Assembly: GCF_023051105.1 (NCBI RefSeq) | Contig: NZ_JALKIL010000003.1 | Span: 62,001-126,000, forward strand | DNA from: Anaerobiospirillum sp. NML120449 | GTDB taxonomy: Bacteria; Pseudomonadota; Gammaproteobacteria; Enterobacterales; Succinivibrionaceae | Length of the DNA stretch: 64,000 nucleotides | Reading direction: 5' to 3' | Part shown: in pieces, positions 42,601-47,245 of the stretch | How the letters are laid out: each line of letters starts with the position of its first letter | Numbering within the stretch: position 1 is the first letter of the stretch | The notes under the pieces: model-generated | What the model was told of the DNA's origin: nothing | What the model saw: only the letters and a program-made list of their open reading frames with translations | Databases searched by the model: none | Made by a program: the position numbers and the translations under genes

Positions 42601-44829
42601 GTAATCATGAAGTACAGGATCGTCGTCAGAATCGACTGAAGCGCTGTGCAGACTGTTCAGGCTGGCGGCCACCTCAGGATCAATATCATCACCGAGCAGC
42701 TGTGAATTCCAGATAGCGCCGTCCTGGGCGCCCTTACCATCAGAGGCACCAAGTCCAATATCATCAGCATCAGCCATGGCATCAGCAACAGCACTGGCAA
42801 CATCCTGGGCCATTGTATTATCAGCCCTGGCAGCGCGTGCCCTGATTTCAGACTCTGCGGCTGCAGAGGAAAGATACAGAGGACCAACATCAGTAAAGCT
42901 AAGGGCGTACTGGCAATCAGGATCACTGGCCTGCACAATACCACCTGTGGTGTGCAGGAAGTTATAGCCTGGGAACATGCCCTGACTGTCTGCCTCAGGG
43001 CGCCAGCTGGTTACCAGATTGCGTGAGGCAAAGGCCGCACCGCAATGTCTGATATTGGCACGGGCACGATCACGGGCATATTCAAGATTGCTCTCGTAAT
43101 GAGACTGATAGCGCAGCAGATTGAGCTGGGCTTCATTGCGGTAAATAAAGAGACTGTGCGGAGCTACTGAGGTAAAGAGAGCCTTACAGGTAGCCTCATC
43201 TTCAGGGCTTACCGGCTCAGCTTCATCACAGCGCAGCTCTTCAGGCAGGCAGGAGGTAAGAGATTCTGGCAGCTGGGCGCTTAACAGAGCCAGCTGCTTG
43301 CGGCGCAGGGCACATTCGGCCAGATACTGTCTTTCGCCAAAATACAGATCAGTGCCGTCCCAGCTGCGACCGCTGGCTTCATCAATGGCAATCTGCTCAT
43401 AAACATGCATGTCCCAGAAACGCAGGAACATACCGGCAGCGCGCATAGGCAACAGCAGCTCACCACCGCGCAGATTGATAAGGCGGGTTACTTCTTCAAA
43501 ATAAGGACGGTCACTCTGTCCGGCAGGATCGAGATCCTGGGACTCAAGAAAACGGAACTGACTGATACGTCCTGAGAGCTCTTCATCATCGAGATAGCGG
43601 GTAATCTCATAATTGTAAGAGCGCATGTAGGCGCCCAGACGAACTGGTGCCAGGCCATTGTCATTGATGCACAGAGCAAGGCCATGGGAGGCGGCACGAT
43701 CGTTTAAACGCTCGGTTAAAGGCAGCTCCATCAGCGCCAGCAGCGAATCCTGCTCTGCATTGAGGCGGCGCAGGAACCACAGAGCCATGACAGCAGTGCT
43801 GCCCTGAATGGCACCGTTTTTGAGCCAGTCCGGCTCATCGATTAAGGCCAGCACTGAGCACAGGTCAAAGAAGGTCTGACGGCCAAACTCAAAATCCTCA
43901 GTCTCAATGACAAAGTCACTGATGAGATTTTCAGCATTGCCCTCAGCGGCAGCTCCATCAGCACCGGATTGAGCTCCTGCATCGGCTTCATAACCCGCGC
44001 CGGCATCAGCACCGGCTGATGCATCAGCAGACTTTGCCTTAGCCTCAGCATCAACCCTGGCTACAGTCTTTGATTTAGCCTTGCCCTTTCTTCCCTTGCT
44101 CTTGCCAGCGCCCGCGCCAGCATCGGCGTCTACACCGGCGTCCACGCCACCGGCATGGGCTGCTGCAGCGCCTTCAGACTCATCAGATACAGTTGTGGCA
44201 GCACCAGATGCAGTCTCTGCTGTCTGGCCGTCTGCACAAACAGGGGATACAGCAGTGGCGTTAAGATCCACGGAACAGTCACCACAGCCCAGCTCACGGC
44301 GCGCAAAAACAGCGCCCTTGGCCAGGGTGGTCAGATCAATAACGCGATCAAAAAGACCGGTGAGATCAACAGTAAGCTTTTCTTCGCGGCCCACACTGTG
44401 AATGTGGCACCACAGGCTTAAAGCCTCAAGCTCATCGGCATCTTCAGCACACAGAATGCTCTGGGAGTCGACCTTGCGCAGCATGCGCACCAGAAATCCA
44501 AACAGGCCCGACGGATCAAGCTGAAGATAACGGTATTCTATATTGCGACACTCTTCTCCTATGTCAGGCAGTAATGATGCGGCGCTGCCGGGCATCAAAG
44601 AGGTATCAAGTTTTTTTCTTCCTGAATTTTTCAGCGCAGTGCTTCTGGTAAGGGCAATGCGGGTAAATGCTACATCTTTAAAATCTTTACCGGCTACCAG
44701 TATGTCCACGCCCCTGAGGCCACTTTCGGCCGCCGCTACTACCGGGTAGCGGATAGTCTCAGGATGAACGGAAATTTCAAAATAAGGTTTGAGAATAAAG
44801 TATCTGTTGAGATTCATTAAATTTTTCAT
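27670..44829 (-). CDS. 5719-aa UPF1/DNA2-type SF1 helicase with huge insertion and Gly/Trp-rich tail
   Basis: A giant superfamily 1 helicase. Motif I is GPPGTGKTT with Lys2029, preceded by a Q-like FNTELNNNQKLAVRKML; motif Ia is ASQSHDALDNAL. Motif II, IIDEVSKATP, has D4756/E4757; motif III is VGDHRQLPP; motif IV is QFRMHPE (R4868); motif V has TVIRYQGKEKPVVIL; motif VI is NVAMSRAQN (R5053). This is the AAA_11/AAA_12 (UPF1, SETX, DNA2) pattern with every motif intact. Motifs I and II lie about 140 residues apart in UPF1 but about 2700 here, the gap being mostly helical-looking sequence broken by Ala-rich linkers. The N-terminal 2000 residues hold two globular parts around an acidic Ala/Asp region with 15-aa repeats. 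The tail (~5275-5465) is Gly/Ser/Asn/Trp-rich. ATG 44829 lacks a clear ribosome binding site. It is first gene of a unit with the PIN protein. Confidence 0.85.
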   Translation of the reverse strand: MKNLMNLNRYFILKPYFEISVHPETIRYPVVAAAESGLRGVDILVAGKDFKDVAFTRIALTRSTALKNSGRKKLDTSLMPGSAASLLPDIGEECRNIEYRYLQLDPSGLFGFLVRMLRKVDSQSILCAEDADELEALSLWCHIHSVGREEKLTVDLTGLFDRVIDLTTLAKGAVFARRELGCGDCSVDLNATAVSPVCADGQTAETASGAATTVSDESEGAAAAHAGGVDAGVDADAGAGAGKSKGRKGKAKSKTVARVDAEAKAKSADASAGADAGAGYEADAGAQSGADGAAAEGNAENLISDFVIETEDFEFGRQTFFDLCSVLALIDEPDWLKNGAIQGSTAVMALWFLRRLNAEQDSLLALMELPLTERLNDRAASHGLALCINDNGLAPVRLGAYMRSYNYEITRYLDDEELSGRISQFRFLESQDLDPAGQSDRPYFEEVTRLINLRGGELLLPMRAAGMFLRFWDMHVYEQIAIDEASGRSWDGTDLYFGERQYLAECALRRKQLALLSAQLPESLTSCLPEELRCDEAEPVSPEDEATCKALFTSVAPHSLFIYRNEAQLNLLRYQSHYESNLEYARDRARANIRHCGAAFASRNLVTSWRPEADSQGMFPGYNFLHTTGGIVQASDPDCQYALSFTDVGPLYLSSAAAESEIRARAARADNTMAQDVASAVADAMADADDIGLGASDGKGAQDGAIWNSQLLGDDIDPEVAASLNSLHSASVDSDDDPVLHDYMQDMLLDVDEVAGAGRQLPADIIIEDNSDNMDRLDLDAEVNSDLATDPEAQGYARQPGDVDAAAAARAAAESAADRHCAGAVAGTGSDLDEEVEEDDPLGDLIDGAIGVMGGAMGDVFTGAADATGHASLAVAMTESSQVTAAAAQESEGSSQKAPTSADGAVVDMSDPVSMGGAIGIMGGAIGDFCVSTADAMGDGSSQGSVEGAQAGMQPGMQPELDTGMQAGDSGEPYQGSLFDSPEDMAAQASLLADASAADPGMADDLEDFNDDIDEDLSDEDLAASLVIPDDMEAAAAAAVKSASGLDELEEVDAAIVDGIDTGIRSDSMGAAEHGAALTSGMAGDMVASAMDRQLADGDLADSIVAGDLDDHSGISFSLADGAIAAGVGIDGFEDTGMAAAGIYEYSVSPAARSRRDQSAQLQDQTLADTMAASAVVDTGSARADGVEDQVFDEAGAVFDTPLPDDGFDADELDAGAYGTDGMKDRVVHEAIIAELDDAQSAADAYASEGYADEPYAADDYQDDAGEAGAYEAGSYQDDAGEAGAYEAGSYQDDAGEACAYEAGSYQGDAGEAGAYEDRSYQGDAGETVACEAGSYEDEAYAEQPYGSQSDEPELYEAEPVEAEMIELDSIDVNGYREVPLHVTVRHDETRSFEAGDADSLDDAYSRAVAAAAAAGDMVSGGSGMGGYAAFKGMVARGIIFWRMPLERRISGSWMREPLSDFYRSVRFALNRYQDSYPYFFNSGRSSEQLASAFLQRFFMDGQNTPLRCFISNITLDNTVESRFYLSIRIPLHPFFDRVDEGAALCVVGSCPLDKSSPVFLPGRASISFGGDDRADWELECFIRFTLLAQGCAPQGDLPDVSLEPFEEALAATPDLANPPRRRNRGGAAGASASGRALVISAGLADAAGAAGAAGSAAAAGTAGAEAASVAVDSATDKGSDVSGTGRMGNVLAAACMRVIPPFAAHTARRLRDWEDFLYFKEALVKHRSQGLRYFSWSYNEDSGCLEFLVAASDNDDLRSTIRSFRRQNLHAYNLRSSADPYVFRLPPQLNDRQSFSVEIDFDDIGQINSSATEIISESSAHAFMMEQCQSLRERMARRIEDENRRISRRRGDKDADESISSLDPHSAVFALVSVELSEELSYAIGRLSALNSKGAASKSGKADRSGSASQAGGEGGAADADAAISAGIASVLRDLPKEGFLALSIVGDLALIARHRSAVRSLKTNEGCYAPYLSSYLFDIKGAHQPEVIEPVTRWFNTELNNNQKLAVRKMLAAPNICLIQGPPGTGKTTVIAEACAQFARRNQRVLLASQSHDALDNALARLENHPHLRALRLAGNIKRITPSGREFTGPEVLVRQYRALADHAGQLCDESSSLRQSLSAAAAMMLSREADRLRGGQGADLSGCVVLENYASDQSYHSYGSTDLPLLDIKYEIFGGSEEEMISWYDCIDEDVVSSFEFAQFDDYSDEFGNDDKGSAQEAVAAELAERAQQAQRAVLPKTQDERSAEAEAVYEYAQGLAKLFEDDSDPYALDESAHTIAQLLDTDSIDEDQESDPLNHNTIAPEDDDNAAAARVDEIEQDLQDVVDRLAASSMPALIAMCERIDADSNSQGAARAELESMGVDFSTSTTVEGKSYDFVDSVYSCLKKHCRLRLPGLEQAVAEADEISAILHQTDPFSDGGFDLALRIVMLGMTGYGMPLVTSEMLGFTQQLEKAAVADMRRLTVADQLPLLTGCRNITTALNEVPSFAQKEIAELNTDLEHATPDLTGLKRPVGRLSARLRRLVLKAVRIGPLARALNTSGCSSFEAADELRQSLENVVGRLDLALEHAGSWLEELARPCELISAMDSAVLSMGPGFTGSALRPEGDAVHVSSISADTDIHAVAASASMAASDLAHGASLMAGTTAAAGSAGRAAASAAAAADTAASGAATASAADAADAADASGAGAAGAGAGAGSGQLSEGVDEAMQQLGDFYPFGNDFVAAFDRYIASVRSESFEDRMEGLFAFVEAVKAIPDFERRREYFRSVRGETDSVDYQSMIKSLMEHIKQVRASVVDMIALLDSDSKEADLSALSAMGIAQRDLRDAAASADYEELFDEDDLNELRLIFKSLVHNPAVTLRDTEDAQISDKELILLKDMQFYIEHSEITKAERLNCARRLARELMEREGIEMDDKLVDDVLEEVNYVSQKHPAVARALGKSVISAAKNETVQQPASASEAAAAASGAKSASGAKSASIASASAGTAAADAAAAAAVSAGAGTDAGKTARAGSVASAATSWVGASADCVEKRQKEILSQLDEIIDWIVDNAQPMMKLQNAEERAYKAADALASRKTPATLMNTHAEACFRAQVEFDTVEPFAFMVKNICSMASIMASDLSSLSGTNRIGPRMLSTVNESDELQRIFHCVNMEWNSRDAGIVEKLAGLSRKLEEVRKKIRELVSSTDFKIGELSMMDPELVREFCQTFMSARNFLCFSPLIAFDPDNYEERFNKVLDIYDKVARSFEEGDIPTKLMGFYIPDEFDIQAVTSAITGTILNMVSHEESTGFEALNLLRTLSHISSLDDAGIFKVDYNAEKSSSGDDNESYLHYQSVTMVDARDNRDGVFRQRHAVIKKLVRKSLVDMLKNTAVFNNWLLEPVCPEYDLSSDNSAQLFNVISIMSSFTQLMSVMFRFCFEMNRYDESKKQDQDIELNLSQSDAELMDRLAVRAEQLRVLIDSCAGADDLIMRPEDSSEDLADKAQSQPAKSGRLRRGARKNKAKIEAENARAQAQRQEDIKKQQERIKKALDYAAEHRGCTAIFAPVGKISQSADGLVSTAHNFAVFESKLDALFGPLDDDLRQAALEQTRGSLTRDLSSELSDVDKGLIKSFVKHFNANIENDSMHCNMSFTGTRLGDVHDLYVSGLMHQEFVRRSGTVLAAGSFVPTAMSAEARAAAGIDLSAVSEEARAKAWAEHKARISDLEEVVKSTVSASFAAYSAEDATQEDKKAAYAAVNAANQELEYAESRITVKLTRADLCAVYARIVAIMISLRAKAAGSSDLDLSCLALYPMATGHRIAACCDLSKLRGLYRDICELRPLFRSKFGEFINKNIKTYNDLTTDARNQKVENQGTTELVRGPKGPMEFIDTGCNYFNTMAECHEILEKAVDFGNTVAGEEFFTLGSIMADVDLNVRRTLNAGHPVLEGTMDEDLEDLIPRDTHSKGLSLLSPPEKPEYLLLPYSMLEVADDPDHREEVKAQLEKSRKQFTSRYSNAFDSSMKYLYDKYKDFYKVALLSRTIVNDMRRITEEDLLPEVYHHLMKLSWADNVRLASARVELCPCQETIEMFWACVCTEPGELEFRFDDAAALAEKYGMPQGIYRFFQILKKHEFETLPDVEQVSSSGLIPLQVGHNGVMASMTNLLAELLESGYPENRLSSQNLKFIKKFADDFIDRFKEGNYSNPFTNKIDPRRLLKALANRPQMLKMLKIDLSEVDLDTDYRKLAPDADVKDASGEDHKQEHEQGHEQGHEQGSAGASGSDAAASDAVASDAAASDSSKDSSAGTDQQSADSASASEAADEASGFEAGAEGNSHDAGGTASYETESKSAASDNASQNITDKHAAHDDEEAQSELVTDVASGDIEPSVQADAAIQVDAAIQADAGVAADAGLESEVRGEDSVDGDDVACAEDESCCGALSSYSFSEEQILNGTVQVVPHERFVAYMTLKEALEYDDLYIHADDDYINDICIYEDLAVELGFNITFKESIASVTRVESLIAELGDEDRSHFAYAMSLLGRTLISHMQTSLQQISERLSGVEEGIRELGSSLLTVCNDVITGYSGNAASRILSMRRCGFISELVRSTEQFFFSGMTMKDEIPSLAPALELARRRVQACDCAQPLPLSAHEQAVAKRAAAAAAEQARRRSSAGLAFAGAAASAAGKGVRGGGVMAAGYAAGKAAATLAAETSPEALRLVASDGFGALASEWADILGNADGHARRDWDEVEAAYIQSCNVVAVSCNENERTLAAHDFDAFDVVIIDEVSKATPLELLLPLMRAPKAVLVGDHRQLPPIFNERDGMTFEDEVDRLENARNNASAGIAGEDEEGAFDESVAQLTRSNFERYENMVTASLFKELFEQAPESLRQRLDMQFRMHPEIMRLVNFFYDESLHCGNPERDRSHPVVLQDEAGHTLIGPDDHILWVDTTLNEQGKAYTIESNRNVNYVEAHLIAKTLIEMEHICTAAGYGPGRKLQVGVVSFYQPQCRAIREQITAMVGRNSNWFDALDVEINTVIRYQGKEKPVVILSLVKNNGGPFNQHFPAGRANVSRFEFINVAMSRAQNLLMVFGARNMYNNRDVRMPAMDRKGTETRQVYRAMFDYLELNSSSGRMTTAPAFTTVLGTANEIARENNVTAASRHGGHQTFYADAESRNRRRASGSHRNGAEQAHKVNEVTQVPSVWEEHARLEQSDQINTHESMDDSSVLKSDQYAQSQDRRSDRAGSYGQDRYDNSAQWRSANAFASSSDQDRAAPSADATDRTDAGSSRNASSGVWQRSARSSTESSGGWNRGSTGGGSSAAGSRTGGYTAAGSKTGGYTAGGSSNGSSGGWSSGTGGKGVWNSSNSTNGVWNSGNSSNGGWSSGNSSNSSWSSGNNSGGWGNASWKRNSWGNTGWKRKNSNAGGWNSNSNSTGSGFNGNSNGAGPGGGWNSSSRNSWQDNRSSRSEGYNSSGFGRSSDSGDYRSGRDNETRGWNNSDELVYSSGNVEQSSLASQLASMLNTSLKPDLPPAVRVDEDTDSDVSNDRDVIGGDSSTRADAAGSSARAGAGSSATKASATRADGAQSSGAGSAADSDDSSGADTSGADRGSTSGNLPDAPELIPPVAEDMSSQSDSDDEADGDDGESFAALLASEGFGQIRKQPQERSSATVYSTGKKATAAKVGAASKAGAASKDAAASKGGAGAQSGTAAKAARSESGSTGNSGSSKGVSAASLASLAEHFGGGKKGRK
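28440..29000 (-). repeat. Gly/Ser/Asn/Trp-rich tail repeats of the giant helicase
   Basis: Tandem short units such as GGWSSG, GVWNSS, GVWNSG, SSWSSG, GGWGNAS and GGGWNS, at roughly residues 5275-5465. At DNA level this is a GCTGTTGCC-rich run of 21-30 nt degenerate repeats. Trp residues recur every 7-10 residues within flexible Gly/Ser/Asn. Confidence 0.85.
40851..41050 (-). repeat. 45-bp tandem repeats encoding 15-residue acidic units
   Basis: CACCGGCATCG recurs at 40851, 40896, 40941, 40986 and 41031, an exact 45-nt period. It encodes DDAGEAGAYEAGSYQ-like units at about residues 1260-1326 of the helicase. Confidence 0.9.
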
Positions 44830-45382
44830 AGTTGTTTTTAAATATTTTTATATATAGAAACTTTTACAATAACCTGGCGCCACAAGGGCCTTGGGACAGA
44901 CCGCTGAGCGCTTTGTCTGTCTAAACATATAATGATATCAGGGATAGCACACAGGAAAAACCTCACAGCTCACACCTGACCCCAAAAAGCATGCACTTAA
45001 AGGGCCAGGGGCAGCCCCGTAAGGCCCATATGGGCGCCCATGGCCCCACCGCCATCCAGGATCCCGGTACCGACCACAGGCCACACGAGATAATGGACAA
45101 AATACAGAGCACCGTCCCCACGCAGGTCCAGCACTAATACTCCCGGCTGCAATTACGTATCATCACCTGTTAATATCCCCATCCCTACGCAAACCTTGCC
45201 CGCAAAAAAGGCCTGTCATGTAACCATGACAGGCCTTTAAAGCCACAGCTGCCCGCCTCTCACTGCCAGACAGACAGACCTTGCCTGACTGACAATGTCA
45301 GACAAAGCCAGACAATGCGACGCAGTGCCTGACATGGGCAGACAGGCCGCCAGTTCCTGACAGGGACCTGCCTGCAGACTGG
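44830..45382. other. Intergenic region upstream of the giant helicase
   Basis: The 45 nt just before the helicase start are very AT-rich, with TTGTAA and TATATATAAAAATATTT on the minus strand: a plausible promoter and unstructured leader, with no ribosome binding site. Further right lies the terminator of the 335-aa gene. CCGGGACTG-like and GCAGACAGG-like short repeats near 45260-45360 are otherwise unremarkable. Confidence 0.55.
45204..45240 (-). terminator. Intrinsic terminator of the 335-aa hypothetical gene
   Basis: AAAGGCCTGTCATG (45207-45220) pairs perfectly with CATGACAGGCCTTT (45225-45238) around TAAC. On the minus strand it is followed by TTTTTTGCGGG. It separates this gene from the helicase unit. 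Confidence 0.92.
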
Positions 45383-46390
45383 CTAATACAGCGAGGTCAT
45401 GCCCGCGCGTGCAAGGATGTCTCCGAGGTTACGATGCACACAGCGCGCGGACAATATGCGGTCAGCCCTGCGCTCACTGGCCATGAGATCACTGTAGGCC
45501 CTGCGGCCACCGCCACCGCGCAGCACGCTGTCCGCCGCAGCGCTCTGAGAGTTGCTGCAGCTGTCATTGCCATATGTGGCAACCAGCAACGTGCTCTGGC
45601 CATCGTCAGCATCACCGCCCTGACTTTCCCACCAGGCTATAATCTCATCAAGATCGGCCTCACAAATCCCGTACGCACGGCCATCCTCTGCTCCGGCACA
45701 GCTTCCGCTGCCAGCGCCCGCGCCGCTGGCCGTGCCCACGCCTTCGCCTGCATCTCTGCCCGCGCCCGCTCCTGTGTCTGCGTCTCTGCCCGCACTGTCA
45801 TTTCTCTGAGTGCATTTGCCCTCCAAAGACTCACAGTCTTTCTTGATGTTTTGGCCATCAGATAACACGCTCACAGCTCTCTCCCCATGTTCAGCCTGAC
45901 AATCAGTGCCACTGCTGTGACAGCCTCCGGACAAATTGCCCGTGGACGCTGCAGCCTCACCTGAAGCTGATGCAGCTGCAGCAGCTGCACGGGCTTCTCT
46001 GTCAGACGCACAGGCGTGTTCAGACGCAGAACCACATAACCTCTGCAGACCGGACATTTGAGCCATACAGGAGCTGACTGCCTTGACGTCCCTTTCATCC
46101 CTGTACGACTGTGCAGTCTGGACATCCTTATCTGACCTGGCTGGCACCTGGGTACCTGATGATTCATGGCTGCTGTTGGCACAGTTAAGAGCCATGCCGA
46201 CAGTTGAGCAGCAGCGGGGCAGGTCGAGAGTAAGGGCGGTCAGAGATTCACCTGACAGACGACTCAGGCACCAGCGGCCATAAGCCTCGGCAGGTAAATG
46301 AGCATGAGCTGACATGGTGTCTTCACAGCTGTGCCAGCAGCTGTCCTGAGATGATTCAACATGAGCAAGAACTGTATTATTGACTTGCAT
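45383..46390 (-). CDS. Hypothetical 335-aa Cys/Ser-rich protein
   Basis: I do not recognise this protein. The N-terminal ~70 residues (HSCEDTMSAHAHLP, then AYGRWCLSRLSGESLTALTLDLPRCC) look folded. The middle is Ala/Ser/Gly-rich and unusually high in Cys; about 60 residues before the end come ADLDEIIAWWESQGG and STLLVATYGND, and the last 25 residues (DRILSARCVHRNLGDILARAG) are basic. No membrane segment is seen. The frame is open 48 codons further, but CTGGAG lies 6 nt before ATG 46390, so I prefer that start; ATG 46450 after CAGGTGG is the alternative. A strong terminator follows at fitting distance, which supports it being a real gene. It lies between two giant genes on the same strand, but nothing shows a shared role. 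Confidence 0.5.
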   Translation of the reverse strand: MQVNNTVLAHVESSQDSCWHSCEDTMSAHAHLPAEAYGRWCLSRLSGESLTALTLDLPRCCSTVGMALNCANSSHESSGTQVPARSDKDVQTAQSYRDERDVKAVSSCMAQMSGLQRLCGSASEHACASDREARAAAAAASASGEAAASTGNLSGGCHSSGTDCQAEHGERAVSVLSDGQNIKKDCESLEGKCTQRNDSAGRDADTGAGAGRDAGEGVGTASGAGAGSGSCAGAEDGRAYGICEADLDEIIAWWESQGGDADDGQSTLLVATYGNDSCSNSQSAAADSVLRGGGGRRAYSDLMASERRADRILSARCVHRNLGDILARAGMTSLY

Positions 46391-46960
46391 ACAATACTCC
46401 AGGGGGCTGTAATGTTTGCAGGCAGCCCTGTTGATCCAGGCAAGGCTCATAAAGCCACCTGGCAGGGCCGGTTTACCCCTGTCATCACATTGCTGCAGAT
46501 CTGCCCGGCAGGGGCCATAACTGTGGCCCCGCAAGATGAGACAGACTCAGTCAATGCAATCACAGGATATGAGCTCATAATGCGCTCTGAGCGGCTTTCA
46601 TGTAAGCTTTTGCTCCCTGTTTGCAACCCTCCCCTGCACAGCAGCCCTCAAACACCTGTGGCCATAAAAACCATGGCCTCCACCTCACATACACCATAAA
46701 TCCCGCCAGGTCCAGTCAAGGCCCGTGCTGTCAGGATGTCACGCCCCCCTTGCTCAATCCCTGTCCTGTCAAGGTCAGGCCTGGCCAGACCAGGCCTGCG
46801 CTGTCAGGCTGTCCGCGCCCCATGCTGCCATGTCCGGCCCACTCTCAACAGCCGCTCGCATTAGGCTATGCCCGCCATACTTTCAACAGCCGCTCCCATG
46901 GCGCCATGTACCACAGAAGCCCGGATTACGTCTTTCTTTTAGTACAGTTCTACTTAAAAC

Positions 46961-46986
46961 AAAAAAGCACCCGTACTGGGTGCCTT
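46961..46986 (-). terminator. Intrinsic terminator
   Basis: GCACCC (46967-46972), loop GTACT, GGGTGC (46978-46983). On the minus strand it is followed by TTTTTTGTTTT. It begins just after a double stop TGATGA of a short coding remnant and about 260 nt after the 2414-aa gene. Confidence 0.85.
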
Positions 46987-46989
46987 TCA

Positions 46990-47140
46990 TCACTTCTTAT
47001 ACTCTTCCAGAGCATGTTTAAGCTTTGGCTCAAAATCAGGTTCCCCCATCACCAGAAGTGGAGTTTTTTTCTAATGGCCACCGACTGTTCACTGGAGACC
47101 AGATGGAGGATCACAGTATGGCCAGTGGACAGTATTAAGG
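46990..47140 (-). pseudogene. Possible frameshifted gene remnant before a terminator
   Basis: On the minus strand one frame reads LILSTGHTVILHLVSSEQ and then SVAIRKK. At a run of seven A (47064-47070 complement) a shift into the next frame continues TPLLVMGEPDFEP and KLKHALEEYKK, ending in a double stop right before the terminator hairpin. The joined sequence looks protein-like and ends where a gene should, but has no start codon with a ribosome binding site. It may be the tail of a deleted gene. I do not recognise the family. Confidence 0.25.
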
Positions 47141-47245
47141 GCCGTTAAACAGCTGATAAGCAGCACTTTTCCGGGCCGCTCATGGCCTGTAATGGCACTG
47201 GCAGGCCATAAGTATAGAGCGGCCCTTTGTCAGCTGTGCTGTCAG

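Larger units (their letters stand above)
46391..47245. other. Intergenic region with gene remnant and terminator
   Basis: It holds the promoter region of the 335-aa gene, the terminator at 46961-46983 and a short coding remnant (46990-47140). Plus-strand open frames here are Pro/Cys/His-rich without family resemblance. Short GTCAGG/CTGTCC repeats occur near 46730-46815. Confidence 0.5.

Noticed and set aside
46621-47148. 175-codon plus-strand open frame
   Set aside because: It crosses a terminator and has Pro/Cys/His-rich composition with no start signal; the strand evidence favours minus.
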